NCBI GenBank assembly: GCA_037625715.1
Contig: JASJHQ010000072.1
Span: 1-34,817 of the forward strand
Origin: JABAYQ01 sp018608925
Lineage (GTDB): Bacteria > Bacteroidota > Bacteroidia > Flavobacteriales > UBA7312
Length of the DNA stretch: 34,817 nt
Direction of reading: 5' to 3'
Shown here: positions 8,300 to 17,504 of the stretch, in pieces
Position numbering within the stretch: position 1 is the stretch's first letter
How the letters are laid out: every line of letters starts with the position of its first letter
The notes under the pieces: model-generated
Database searches by the model: none
Seen by the model: the letters and a program-made list of their open reading frames with translations, nothing else
Told to the model about the DNA's origin: nothing
Translations under genes and position numbers: made by a program

Positions 8300-10105
8300 A
8301 TGGACAAAAATTCCATAACAGGAGTCGTGCTAATTGTAGCAATCGTATTCGGATACAACTACCTTTACCCACCAGTAATTAAAGCACCTCAAGAAGCTAA
8401 AACTGAAACTGTTGTATTAGAAGAACAAGCTAACACAACAGAATTCGAAAAAGCAGAATTTGCAGCTTCTACATTAACAACTATTAATCCTGAACAATAT
8501 TCCAACCAATATGGTTCGTTTGCTGTTTCTGCTGAGGGAGACAATACTCCTATCCTAATAGAAAACGAAAAAATAGAATTAACTATCTCTCCTAAAGGAG
8601 GAAGAATAATTTCTGCAATTCTAAAAGAATATGTGACATCAAAAGGAGATTCTCTAAATTTAATTTCTGAGGACTCTTCTAAATTTAATATTTCATTTTT
8701 CTCAGAAAACAGAATCATAAATACTGAAGAATTATTTTTCTCTTCCTATGATCAGTCAGACAATAGCGTTAGCATGCGTTTGCTTGCAGATAACGGAGGT
8801 TATCTAGAATATGTATATAGTTTACGACCAGACGACTATATGGTTGATTTCGAGATTAACAATTCTAATCTTCAAAACTTAATTCCGGCAAACCAAAATG
8901 CAATGGAACTGGACTGGTCATTAAACTTACCTCATACTGAGAAAAGTCTAGAAAATGAGCGTTTGTATTCTACGACCTATTTCAAATATTTAAATGATGA
9001 AGTAGATTATCTTTCTGAAACCAAAGATGACGAGGAAGAATTAATAGGAAAAGTACAATGGATAGGCTTCAAGCACCAGTTTTTTAGTTCTGTTTTAATA
9101 AACAATCAAGGCTTTGAAAAATCGACTAGCGTATCGGCTACCACAAACGAATTTTCGAAGAACTATGTTCGTAATTTAAGTGCAAATATCACTCTGCCAT
9201 ATGGTCATAAAACAGAGGAGAAAAATGCAATGCAATTCTATTTCGGACCTAATCATTACCAGACTTTAACTAGTTATGATTTAGATTTAGAAAAGATGAT
9301 TCCATTAGGTTGGGGTATATTCAGATGGGTAAATAAATATGCTGTTATTCCTATTTTCAACTTTTTAAGCTCTTGGATTTCTAACTACGGAATCATTATT
9401 TTAATAATGACTTTCATTATTAAAATGGCATTAGCGCCATTCACACTCAAAGCATATCTTTCTCAAGCTAAGATGAAAGTTCTAAAGCCTGAAATTGATA
9501 AAATTCAGGAGAAGCACAAGGATAAAGATCCTATGAAAGCGCAGCAAGAAGTGATGGCGTTTTACAAAAAGACAGGTGTTAATCCACTTGGAGGATGCCT
9601 TCCGATGCTTTTGCAAATGCCAATATTATTTGCACTTTTTAGATTTTTCCCAGCAAGCATAGAGCTAAGACAACAAAAGTTTCTGTGGGCAGATGATTTA
9701 TCTTCTTATGATTCTATTTTAAACCTTCCTTTCGAAATTCCATTCTATGGAGACCACGTTAGTTTGTTTACTCTATTAATGACCGTTTCTACCTTATTAT
9801 ATACTAGGATGAATAACCAAATGAGCGGACCTCAAATGGCTCAAATGAAATGGATGATGTACTTAATGCCAATTATGTTCTTAGGCTTCTTTAACAACTA
9901 TGCGGCAGGATTAAGCTACTACTACTTCTTAGCAAATATGGTAACATTCGGACAGCAGTTTGTAATGAGAAAATATTTTATTGACGAAGCAAGTATCTTA
10001 AATAAGATTGAGCAAAACAAAAAGAAGCCAGTTAAAAAGTCTAAGTTTCAAAAAAGATTGGAGGACATGGCTAAAAAACAACAAGAAAAGGCTTCTAAAA
10101 AATAA
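8300..10105 (+). CDS. yidC: Membrane protein insertase YidC
   Basis: This 601-residue inner-membrane insertase helps integrate membrane proteins, alone or with SecYEG. The chosen ATG at 8300 gives MDKNSITGVVLIVAIVFGYN, whose first transmembrane segment is the normal YidC start; an upstream in-frame ATG would add 14 residues lying over the pyrG tail and is rejected. A periplasmic beta domain fills about 60-340, then the 60KD_IMP insertase core begins at about residue 365 (SNYGIIILIMTFIIKMALAP), followed by the coiled cytoplasmic hairpin (LSQAKMKVLKPEIDKIQ) and four more membrane segments. The tail is very lysine-rich, a feature linked with ribosome binding in this phylum. It is translationally close-coupled to pyrG. 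Confidence 0.97.
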   Translation: MDKNSITGVVLIVAIVFGYNYLYPPVIKAPQEAKTETVVLEEQANTTEFEKAEFAASTLTTINPEQYSNQYGSFAVSAEGDNTPILIENEKIELTISPKGGRIISAILKEYVTSKGDSLNLISEDSSKFNISFFSENRIINTEELFFSSYDQSDNSVSMRLLADNGGYLEYVYSLRPDDYMVDFEINNSNLQNLIPANQNAMELDWSLNLPHTEKSLENERLYSTTYFKYLNDEVDYLSETKDDEEELIGKVQWIGFKHQFFSSVLINNQGFEKSTSVSATTNEFSKNYVRNLSANITLPYGHKTEEKNAMQFYFGPNHYQTLTSYDLDLEKMIPLGWGIFRWVNKYAVIPIFNFLSSWISNYGIIILIMTFIIKMALAPFTLKAYLSQAKMKVLKPEIDKIQEKHKDKDPMKAQQEVMAFYKKTGVNPLGGCLPMLLQMPILFALFRFFPASIELRQQKFLWADDLSSYDSILNLPFEIPFYGDHVSLFTLLMTVSTLLYTRMNNQMSGPQMAQMKWMMYLMPIMFLGFFNNYAAGLSYYYFLANMVTFGQQFVMRKYFIDEASILNKIEQNKKKPVKKSKFQKRLEDMAKKQQEKASKK

Positions 10106-10110
10106 GCTCC

Positions 10111-10845
10111 TTATAAGTACTGAAGAAAAAGTTTCATTGCTTTTACTTTGTCCTTATCTAGCTTATAGCTAATAACATCTGTTAGGTATTGTTTTTTATC
10201 TATTGAAGTATCGAAATTTTCTTTAAGTTCATTCAAAGCTTTATCCAAATTAGAAAGTCCATAATCAATGGCTTTAGAAAATTCTTTTTCAACAGAAGGG
10301 TCTAGCTTATTAATAGAAACCCAACAAGCAAAAACAAACGGCAATCCCGTAAACAACTGCCATTGCTCTGATAAGTCGAAAACATACTCATAGTTATTAG
10401 TGTATTGGTATGCCCTGTCTCCTATAATCAATCCAGCAACATTAGCACCGATTTCCTTTTCATAACCAGCTTTAGCATCTATAAAAGTTGGATTTATTTT
10501 CCAGTATCGCTTACACAATACCTTCACTAATTCTACCGATGTACGTGACTGATAATCAAGCAATATAGTATCTATCTGATCAAGAGGAACCTCACTAAAC
10601 AAACAAACGGTCTCTACTTTTCCTGACGAACCTATGCAGGAATCTCCAACAAGATGGTATTGCTTTAATTTTGGCAAAACAGCAACAGGAACGAGTGCTA
10701 AATCTACCTCTTTGTTTAATAATTTTTGAGCACAAACCGAAGGCATACCTAAAGTAAGATCCATGTTTATATTGCTGTTTTCTAAGCCATAAACAAAAGG
10801 AATACTGTTAAGGTAAGAAATAGTAGCTATTTTTAATTTTGTCAT
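10111..10845 (-). CDS. mqnA: Menaquinone biosynthesis protein MqnA (chorismate dehydratase)
   Basis: This 244-residue soluble enzyme belongs to the MqnA/MqnD periplasmic-binding-like fold. The start KIATISYLNSIPFVYGL is the classic MqnA opening, and the DYQSRTSVELVKVL segment (about 96-109) corresponds to the conserved substrate-binding SRTS stretch. MqnA converts chorismate to 3-enolpyruvylbenzoate, the first step of the futalosine route to menaquinone. MqnD is similar in fold, but the N-terminal pattern fits MqnA better. No other mqn gene is in the window. The start lies 2 bases after the DUF456 stop, so they share a transcript. The 3' end converges on yidC with only 5 bases between stops. 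Confidence 0.88.
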   Translation of the reverse strand: MTKLKIATISYLNSIPFVYGLENSNINMDLTLGMPSVCAQKLLNKEVDLALVPVAVLPKLKQYHLVGDSCIGSSGKVETVCLFSEVPLDQIDTILLDYQSRTSVELVKVLCKRYWKINPTFIDAKAGYEKEIGANVAGLIIGDRAYQYTNNYEYVFDLSEQWQLFTGLPFVFACWVSINKLDPSVEKEFSKAIDYGLSNLDKALNELKENFDTSIDKKQYLTDVISYKLDKDKVKAMKLFLQYL

Positions 10846-10847
10846 AA

Positions 10848-11324
10848 TTAGATAGAACTAAAAAGTTGAAAAATCATAACGCTACAGACCACTACTTTCA
10901 GAACTACACCACTTAGTAAACCAATGAATGAGCCAAAAGCAATTTTAGTTACTTGAATAAAATCTTTATCTGTGGACTCTAAGTAAGCACCAACGAAAGC
11001 TCCTATAAATGGGCCGAGAACAAAGCCAAAAGGAGGAATAAAAAGTCCAAGAATTAGTCCTATAGTAGAGCCTCTAATAGCCATTTTTTTACCTCCAAAC
11101 TTTTTGACACCATATATCTGCAACCAAATATCTAATACAGTTATTGCAACCATTATAATGGCCCAATTAACCAAAAAATCAAGCGCAATAGAATAAGATG
11201 AAAAGAAATGAATGACCAATAAAGAGACGTAGCACAATGGAGGGCCAGGTATCACAGGAAAAAAACATCCTATAAGACCAACGAGCATTAAAACAATACT
11301 AATAACTAAAACTACTATATCCAT
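10848..11324 (-). CDS. DUF456 family membrane protein
   Basis: This 158-residue integral membrane protein has about four hydrophobic segments. The glycine-rich repeated blocks (VGLIGCFFPVIPGPP near 16-30, and LGLFIPPFGFVLGPFIGAFVGAYL near 92-115) are characteristic of DUF456, whose function is unknown; glycine-zipper packing in the membrane is likely. It precedes mqnA by 2 bases, but a link with menaquinone synthesis is only positional. A TAAATTTG box ends 4 bases before the ATG at 11324, which would give an almost leaderless mRNA. It diverges from the Omp28-like gene. Confidence 0.85.
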   Translation of the reverse strand: MDIVVLVISIVLMLVGLIGCFFPVIPGPPLCYVSLLVIHFFSSYSIALDFLVNWAIIMVAITVLDIWLQIYGVKKFGGKKMAIRGSTIGLILGLFIPPFGFVLGPFIGAFVGAYLESTDKDFIQVTKIAFGSFIGLLSGVVLKVVVCSVMIFQLFSSI

Positions 11325-11328
11325 ACCA

Positions 11329-11336
11329 CAAATTTA
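11329..11336 (-). promoter_or_regulatory. -7 promoter box abutting the DUF456 start
   Basis: The reverse strand reads TAAATTTG then TGGT then ATG: a perfect TAnnTTTG match with only 4 bases before the start codon. No -33 element is evident. It would drive DUF456-mqnA as a leaderless transcript. Confidence 0.45.
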
Positions 11337-11416
11337 CATATAGTTTATAAAATTATGTAGCATTAAGTTTTTATAGTTGTATTTTTATGACTTATTATTT
11401 AACAAAAAAAAACACC

Positions 11417-13471
11417 ATGAAACATATTTATTTAGTATTGGGTTTATTGTACTCTACTATTTCAGTAGCTCAATACAATTTTAGCGACGACTTTGAATCC
11501 TATAACTCAGGGGATTACCTTGGGGCTACATCTCCTTCATGGACTACTTGGTCTGGAACAACTGGAGGTGCTGAAGACGTAGTAATTAGCGATGCAAACG
11601 CAAACAGTGGAACCAACTCTACTTTCTACAGTTCATCTGCAGCCACTGGCGGCCCTCAAGATGTAGTTTTACCATTTGGAAGCCTATTCACAGAAGGAGA
11701 ATTTTCTTTCGAGGCAAGCTTCTTTGTAAACAATGGAACGGGAGCATATTTCAACCTTCAAGCAGAAGAAGAAATAGGACAAACATGGGCTGTAGATTGC
11801 TTCATGGAAACAGATGGAACATTTAGACTAGCTACTGGAGGAGGTGCTACCACTTTCATAGAGACAACCTATCCTTTTAACGTTTGGTTTGACGTTAAGA
11901 TTGAAGTTAATATCACTCTAAACATCTGGACACTTAGTATCGATGGTCAAGAAATAGGCAGTTTCGAAAATACAGAAAACGCAATTGCATCACTTGACAT
12001 CTTCCCACTTCAAGGCAATCAGTTCTATGTTGACGACATTGTTATTAACCATACTCCATACGAGCCTATAGGACTTGATGCCTATCTGACAAGTATTAAC
12101 ACACCATCAAACATCCAATTCCCTTTAAATGTAGAAATCATGGGAACTGTTTTAAATTATGGAGAAGAGAATATTACATCATTTGATATTACCTGGACAG
12201 ATGGTACAGATTACTATACAGAAAACTTTAGTGGTTTAAATATTGCTAATCTGGAAACCTATGACTTCACACATGGAGATTTGTTAAACATTGATAGCCA
12301 AACAACAACAGATATAACGGTTACTATCGAAAACGTGAATGGAGCAATGGATATTGACGAAACAAATAATAGTCAAAGTTCTCAAATTAATTCTTATCCG
12401 TTTTTAAGCGAAAGAATTCCATTATACGAACACTTCACCAGTAATACCTGCGGACCTTGCGCTGCATTCAATCCAGGTTTTCAAGTGCTTCTAAATGCTA
12501 ATGATGTAAATAACATTAATAATTCTGGGGTTAATGCAATTAAATTTCAAGAAAGCTACCCAGGAGCACCAGATCAATCGTACAATTCAGATGTAACCAA
12601 CAGATCAAGCTACTATGGCGTTACGGGCATTCCTAGCGCACACATTGACGGAACTTCCACTAGCTCATCTCAAACTGAAATAGATGACCACAAAAACGAA
12701 CCATGTTTTATTGATATAAGCGGTACTGCCGTTTCGGAAGAAGGAAATGATCTTACTGTAGACTTAAGTATTACTTCTTACCAAGATTATCCTAACTCAA
12801 CAGTTCATATCGTTATCGTGGAAGATGAATATAATAATTCTTTAGGCAGTAATGGTGAAACAGAGTTTTACCAAGTAGCACGAAAAATGTTGCCTAACTC
12901 TTCAGGAACTACTGCTAATTTAACTTCAGGAAACACCATTACAATTAATGAAGAAGGATTTTTTGCTTACGGAAATGTAGAAGCAGAAGGCTATAATACA
13001 TGGAATGGACTTGGAAATTGCAGAGTGATTGTTTACATACAAAATGAAGACGATCAAATTGTGCTTCAATCAAGAGTTATAGAAATAACTGGAAACACTA
13101 ACGTTGCTGAATCTTACAATTGTCTCGCAAACGGATGTATTGATCCGGGAACAGGAGATGGCGAATATTCTTCTGTGGAAGAATGTACAGCTACATGTGT
13201 AACAGACATTAAGCATTGGAACGACTTTAAATTAGAATTAAGTCCAAACCCAACAACTGACATAGTAAAAATTCAATTTCAGTCTGTAGAAGAAAACGTT
13301 AGTATAAAAATCTATTCTATAGCAGGACAATTGGTTTACCAAACAATACATAATGCAACTCAAGGCTCTCAATCTTTAAAAATTGACATGAGACACCTCG
13401 AAAGTGGAATCTATAATTTATCGATTATGCAAGGGCATAAAAGAGCAGAGCATTTGATTATAAAACAATAA
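11417..13471 (+). CDS. T9SS-secreted Omp28/thioredoxin-like protein
   Basis: This 684-residue exported protein is read from the ATG at 11417, which begins the signal peptide MKHIYLVLGLLYSTISVAQ; an earlier in-frame ATG (11387) would add ten residues before it. Residues about 22-215 look like a jelly-roll, concanavalin-type domain (DDFESYNSGDYLG). A CARDB-like beta domain (about 220-325) follows, then an Omp28-type thioredoxin fold whose active site is C345-G-P-C348 with a later IPSAHIDG stretch. A short cysteine motif (about 568-594, CIDPGTGDGEYSSVEEC) precedes the C-terminal T9SS type A sorting domain (about 600-684, LSPNPTTD to KRAEHLIIKQ). It should be exported by T9SS and be surface-attached or released. 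Redox activity is inferred from CGPC only. It is a single gene with a strong terminator. Confidence 0.9.
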   Translation: MKHIYLVLGLLYSTISVAQYNFSDDFESYNSGDYLGATSPSWTTWSGTTGGAEDVVISDANANSGTNSTFYSSSAATGGPQDVVLPFGSLFTEGEFSFEASFFVNNGTGAYFNLQAEEEIGQTWAVDCFMETDGTFRLATGGGATTFIETTYPFNVWFDVKIEVNITLNIWTLSIDGQEIGSFENTENAIASLDIFPLQGNQFYVDDIVINHTPYEPIGLDAYLTSINTPSNIQFPLNVEIMGTVLNYGEENITSFDITWTDGTDYYTENFSGLNIANLETYDFTHGDLLNIDSQTTTDITVTIENVNGAMDIDETNNSQSSQINSYPFLSERIPLYEHFTSNTCGPCAAFNPGFQVLLNANDVNNINNSGVNAIKFQESYPGAPDQSYNSDVTNRSSYYGVTGIPSAHIDGTSTSSSQTEIDDHKNEPCFIDISGTAVSEEGNDLTVDLSITSYQDYPNSTVHIVIVEDEYNNSLGSNGETEFYQVARKMLPNSSGTTANLTSGNTITINEEGFFAYGNVEAEGYNTWNGLGNCRVIVYIQNEDDQIVLQSRVIEITGNTNVAESYNCLANGCIDPGTGDGEYSSVEECTATCVTDIKHWNDFKLELSPNPTTDIVKIQFQSVEENVSIKIYSIAGQLVYQTIHNATQGSQSLKIDMRHLESGIYNLSIMQGHKRAEHLIIKQ

Positions 13472-13490
13472 AATAATCTAGCTAACACTT

Positions 13491-13520
13491 AAAAGCGAAA
13501 TCAATTGATTTCGCTTTTTT
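13491..13520 (+). terminator. Intrinsic terminator after the Omp28-like gene
   Basis: A perfect 28-base palindrome (AAAAGCGAAATCAA and its complement) ends in TTTTTT, 20 bases after the stop at 13471. Confidence 0.92.
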
Positions 13521-13577
13521 TATACCCATAAAATAATTCAAAAAATGTAAATTGCCATCAAATTAAAACAAACAAAA

Positions 13578-14924
13578 ATGCACACTCCTCTTACAGCAAT
13601 TTCTCCTATTGACGGAAGATACCAATCTAAAACATCAGAGTTAAGCGCTTTTTATTCCGAAGCTGCTTTAATTAAGTATAGAGTGAAAGTCGAAATAGAA
13701 TATTTCATTTGTTTGTGTGAAATACCTTTACCTCAATTACAAGATTTTGACAAAGCGTTATTTGACAATTTAAAAACCATATATACTGAGTTCAGTAATG
13801 AGGATGCTTTAAAAATTAAAGAGATTGAAAAAGTAACTAATCACGATGTTAAAGCTGTAGAGTACTTTATTAAAGAAGAGTTTGACAAATTAGGATTAGA
13901 AAAATACAAAGAGTTTATTCATTTCGGACTTACCTCTCAAGACATTAATAATACCGCTACTCCATTATTAATAATGGACTCTGTAAGTGATGTTTATATA
14001 CCAAACTATTTAGATCTAATTAACAAACTAGTTGATTTAAAAGACGAATGGGCTGAAATACCAATGCTAGCTAGAACACACGGACAAGCAGCATCACCTA
14101 CAAGATTAGGCAAAGAAATAATGGTTTTTATAGAACGATTGGAAAAACAAATCGGACTTTTAAATACTATTCCTTTCTCAGCTAAATTTGGTGGAGCGAC
14201 AGGAAATTTTAATGCGCACCATATTGCATACCCAAACATAGATTGGATCGATTTTGCTAACCATTTTTTAGAAGAAAAATTAGACTTAGATAGATCTCAA
14301 GTTACTACACAAATAGAGCATTACGACAATCTTGCTGCACTTTTCGATAATTTTAAAAGAGTGAATAACATTCTTATCGATTTGAGTAGAGATGTATGGA
14401 GCTATGTTTCTATGAACTATTTCAAACAAAAAATAAAAGCAGGAGAAGTCGGATCTTCCGCTATGCCACATAAAGTTAATCCTATTGATTTCGAAAATGC
14501 AGAAGGAAACTTAGGAATAGCAAACGCTATATTCGAACATCTATCGGCTAAACTACCAATATCAAGACTTCAGAGAGACTTAACGGATTCTACTGTATTG
14601 AGAAATGTAGGCGTTCCTATGGCTCACACTATAATTGCTTTTAAATCAATCTTAAAAGGACTAGATAAACTCATTTTAAACGAAGAGGCTATCGCTAAAG
14701 ACCTAGAAGAAAACTGGGCAGTAGTTGCAGAAGCTATTCAAACGATTTTAAGAAGAGAAGGATATCCTAAACCTTACGAAGCACTTAAAGGATTGACTAG
14801 AACAAATGAAGCAATCAATCAACAAAGTATTGCAGCATTTATAGATTCTCTAAACATCAGCAATGAGCTAAAGAATGAATTGAAAGAAATTACTCCATCT
14901 AATTACACAGGAGTACGTTTCTAA
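13578..14924 (+). CDS. purB: Adenylosuccinate lyase
   Basis: This 448-residue cytoplasmic homotetramer of the fumarase/aspartase superfamily cleaves fumarate from SAICAR and from adenylosuccinate in purine synthesis. The general acid region is TRTHGQAASP with H168, and the superfamily signature GSSAMPHKVNPIDFENAEGN holds the mobile-loop serine (S293 or S294), K299 and N301. The start MHTPLTAISPIDGRYQSKT is typical of the E. coli-like branch. Length is normal. A weak TAAATTGC sequence at 13548-13555 may be the -7 box. The stop overlaps the convergent stop of the next gene by 4 bases, with no terminator between. Confidence 0.97.
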   Translation: MHTPLTAISPIDGRYQSKTSELSAFYSEAALIKYRVKVEIEYFICLCEIPLPQLQDFDKALFDNLKTIYTEFSNEDALKIKEIEKVTNHDVKAVEYFIKEEFDKLGLEKYKEFIHFGLTSQDINNTATPLLIMDSVSDVYIPNYLDLINKLVDLKDEWAEIPMLARTHGQAASPTRLGKEIMVFIERLEKQIGLLNTIPFSAKFGGATGNFNAHHIAYPNIDWIDFANHFLEEKLDLDRSQVTTQIEHYDNLAALFDNFKRVNNILIDLSRDVWSYVSMNYFKQKIKAGEVGSSAMPHKVNPIDFENAEGNLGIANAIFEHLSAKLPISRLQRDLTDSTVLRNVGVPMAHTIIAFKSILKGLDKLILNEEAIAKDLEENWAVVAEAIQTILRREGYPKPYEALKGLTRTNEAINQQSIAAFIDSLNISNELKNELKEITPSNYTGVRF

Positions 14925-15469
14925 TCTATTACTTTAAATTTAATAAGGTAGTCAGACCAGTTCCAAGTAAACAGACCCAACAAGTCAGTTAACTCTTGAA
15001 GAAATACAGGATTTGGTTCGTTTTGATTTTTCAATAAATCTCCTTGAAAATCATTTAGATTATATTTCACAAAAATACTTTTAGCCATCGCTTTTTCGAC
15101 AGAAGCATCTTCAATTAGCTGTTCTTTAAAGAATTTCTCGTAATCCATAAACATCTCACGGACTAGTTCCTCTTCCATGTCTATGTATTTGATCAATTCG
15201 TTAAGGCTTGACAAATGAAATTTGTCAACTGTAGAATCATCAAAAAACTCAATAAGACGATGGTTATTAGCTGCGAAAATGATCATAATAAACCATATAA
15301 CATCTTCACGCTGAAGATTTGGAGATTCTTCAAACTTTCTATTATCGTTTACAAATTCAATAATTTCGGGAAATCCCTTATCGATAACATCGAATAAAGT
15401 GCTAGCATATACTACCGCTAAATCATCAATTTTTATCTTTCGTCTCTTGTTAAAGCCAAATAATTTCAT
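14921..15469 (-). CDS. Conserved-looking hypothetical protein (182 aa)
   Basis: I do not recognise this family. The protein has no signal peptide or clear membrane segment and is predicted to be helical and acidic, with a basic N-terminus (MKLFGFNKRRKIK). Aromatic clusters occur at VIWFIMIIF (about 57-65), which could be a buried helix, and near the C-terminus (LFTWNWSDYLIKF). It starts one base after the lhgO stop, so it is the last gene of the UMF1-YceI-DUF5777-lhgO run and is probably translated by coupling. Its stop overlaps that of purB by 4 bases on the opposite strand. A regulatory or scaffold role is possible but unsupported. Confidence 0.7.
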   Translation of the reverse strand: MKLFGFNKRRKIKIDDLAVVYASTLFDVIDKGFPEIIEFVNDNRKFEESPNLQREDVIWFIMIIFAANNHRLIEFFDDSTVDKFHLSSLNELIKYIDMEEELVREMFMDYEKFFKEQLIEDASVEKAMAKSIFVKYNLNDFQGDLLKNQNEPNPVFLQELTDLLGLFTWNWSDYLIKFKVID

Positions 15470-15470
15470 A

Positions 15471-16679
15471 CTACGCTAATCTAAACTTTTTTTGAGCTAC
15501 TTTCAACACTTCATCACCAATTGCTAAACATGCTGTTGCAGCAGGCGAAGGAGCATTTAAAACATGTATACTGTTTTGTTTGTGTTCTATTTTAAAATCG
15601 TCAAAAACTTCCCCATCATTTCCAAGAGCCATAGCTCTAACCCCGCTTCTACCAACTTTAATATCACTCATTTTAAGGCTAGGCACTAATCGGTTAAGTT
15701 CCTTCAAAAATAATCTTTTTGAAAATGCTCTTCTATATTCTTTCCAACCAAATCTCCAATGTTTAAAAAATAATTTCCAAGTACCTTTATAAAGCAAAGC
15801 TTCTAGAGTATCTTTAAAATTGAAGTCGGTTTTACCATATCCTTCTCTTTTAAAAGTAAAGACTGCATTGGGTCCGCACTCTATAGTTCCATCCACCATT
15901 CTGGTAAAATGAACTCCTAAAAATGGAAATTCAGGATTTGGAACAGGATAAATTAGATGTTTTACTTTTTCCATTCCTTGAGGGGTAAGATCATAATAAT
16001 CTCCCCTAAATCCTACAATTCTCATATCCGGACTAAGTCCATCTTTTTGAGCTAGACGATCGGAAAACAAACCAGCGCAAAAAACATTGTAAGACGCTTT
16101 AACAATTCCTTTTGAAGTTATAATTTTATTCTCATCGCTAATTTCTAAGACTTCACAAGAAGTCAAGATTTTGCTTTCAGGATTAATTTCTAAAATAAGC
16201 TGAGCTAATTTATTAGTTACACCAACAAAATCTATAATGCCTGCCTCTGGAACTCTAATAGCAGCAATACCATTTACAAATGGCTCGATTTCTTTTAATT
16301 GTTGTTGGTTAATTTTAGCAATTCCTTCTAAACCATTGGCTTTTCCTGTCTCATAAATTTTATCGAGCCTAGGCAATTCGTCTTCGGAAACTGCTACAAC
16401 AACCTTACCGCACACATCATGTTTTATAGAATATTGTTTGGCAAAATCTACCAACTGCTTTCTTCCGTTGACACAATTTTTTGCTCTATAAGAGCCAGGA
16501 CGATAATATAAGCCAGAGTGAATTACCCCAGAATTCCTACCAGTTTGGTGCTTGGCAAGTTGATCTTCTTTTTCAAGAACAACAAGACGAATTTTAGGAT
16601 ATTCTTTCTGTATTTTATAAGCACTTGCTAAGCCTACAATTCCTCCACCAATTACCGCTATATCAAACTCTCCTATCAT
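15471..16679 (-). CDS. lhgO: L-2-hydroxyglutarate oxidase
   Basis: This 402-residue FAD enzyme of the DAO fold matches LhgO (YgaF), which oxidises L-2-hydroxyglutarate to 2-oxoglutarate and passes electrons to the quinone pool at the inner membrane. The dinucleotide-binding GGGIVG lies at 11-16, followed by the LEKE acidic strand end (about 33-37). The motif HQTGRNSGVIHSGLYYRPGS (about 43-62) is diagnostic for this family. Its start overlaps the previous stop as ATGA (16676-16679), so translation is coupled to the DUF5777 gene. The C-terminus (NAPSPAATACLAIGDEVL) is the normal family end. The link with exported YceI and DUF5777 proteins is positional only. Confidence 0.95.
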   Translation of the reverse strand: MIGEFDIAVIGGGIVGLASAYKIQKEYPKIRLVVLEKEDQLAKHQTGRNSGVIHSGLYYRPGSYRAKNCVNGRKQLVDFAKQYSIKHDVCGKVVVAVSEDELPRLDKIYETGKANGLEGIAKINQQQLKEIEPFVNGIAAIRVPEAGIIDFVGVTNKLAQLILEINPESKILTSCEVLEISDENKIITSKGIVKASYNVFCAGLFSDRLAQKDGLSPDMRIVGFRGDYYDLTPQGMEKVKHLIYPVPNPEFPFLGVHFTRMVDGTIECGPNAVFTFKREGYGKTDFNFKDTLEALLYKGTWKLFFKHWRFGWKEYRRAFSKRLFLKELNRLVPSLKMSDIKVGRSGVRAMALGNDGEVFDDFKIEHKQNSIHVLNAPSPAATACLAIGDEVLKVAQKKFRLA

Positions 16680-17503
16680 TTAAAAACTCTCGAAATATTA
16701 AATCCAAAATATATATTCCCTTGTGTCCAATCCATTGTCTCAGTAAGAAAAGCATGTTCGTTCATTCCCCTAGAATTACTCAAGTGTAAAGAAAAAACAT
16801 GACCCCCAGTTTCAATATCAAAACCTAAAGCAACATATTGCAACGCATTAAACTCATCTCTGAAATTATAAAAATACTCTCCGTTTAAAGAAACTCTTTT
16901 GCTAAGCTTATACCTACCTCCTAGACCCAAATACATTGTACCAGCAGGAGTTCTATTCACCAAATACAAGTGAGTTGGCAACAAAGCCAAAGAAAGTTTG
17001 GAAGAGAGCTTTCTAGAAATAATAAGCTGATTGCTAAAGCTCTGATAATTAGCCCATAAAAAATCTGACCTTTCTCTAAAGAAATCAGAAGGATGGATTA
17101 AAAAAAATGCTGAATAGCTAGAAACAGAGATAGGCGTTTTGTTGGTCTGTTTTAAGTAATTGATTTTAGCACCTAAATCGTATTGTTTAAGAGACGAACT
17201 TCTACCAAAAGACAAGGTAACATTATCATGAAGACCATATTCGAAACCAAATCTAACCTTAGCGTCGTCAATACCATAAAGAGAATAAAGTCCCTGATTA
17301 ATAGTCCCAAAACGATGCTGAATTAAAAACTTTAGCTCTCCTTTAGAAGACAATTTAGAAGATTGTGCATTAATAATTCTACTGTCTTTAAAAATGGACT
17401 GCACTATTCTATCTTCTTTATCTGAGTCAAGTAAGCTTAACAAATCTTGAGACTGAATGTTAAATGTACTAAGTATAAAAATTGTTAAGATTAGTATTCT
17501 CAT
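16676..17503 (-). CDS. DUF5777 family outer-membrane beta-barrel-like protein
   Basis: This 275-residue exported protein has a signal peptide (1-18, ending NIQSQ) followed by alternating beta strands. Family markers are FKDSRIINAQSSKLSSKGELKF and IQHRFGTINQGLY, typical of DUF5777, a Bacteroidetes family that is often encoded beside YceI-like proteins, exactly as here. It probably forms a small outer-membrane barrel; the function is unknown. It ends RVFK and lacks a terminal aromatic residue by one position, a minor departure from the barrel rule. It starts one base after the YceI stop, and its stop overlaps lhgO by 4 bases, so it sits in a tightly coupled operon. Confidence 0.85.
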   Translation of the reverse strand: MRILILTIFILSTFNIQSQDLLSLLDSDKEDRIVQSIFKDSRIINAQSSKLSSKGELKFLIQHRFGTINQGLYSLYGIDDAKVRFGFEYGLHDNVTLSFGRSSSLKQYDLGAKINYLKQTNKTPISVSSYSAFFLIHPSDFFRERSDFLWANYQSFSNQLIISRKLSSKLSLALLPTHLYLVNRTPAGTMYLGLGGRYKLSKRVSLNGEYFYNFRDEFNALQYVALGFDIETGGHVFSLHLSNSRGMNEHAFLTETMDWTQGNIYFGFNISRVFK

Positions 17504-17504
17504 T

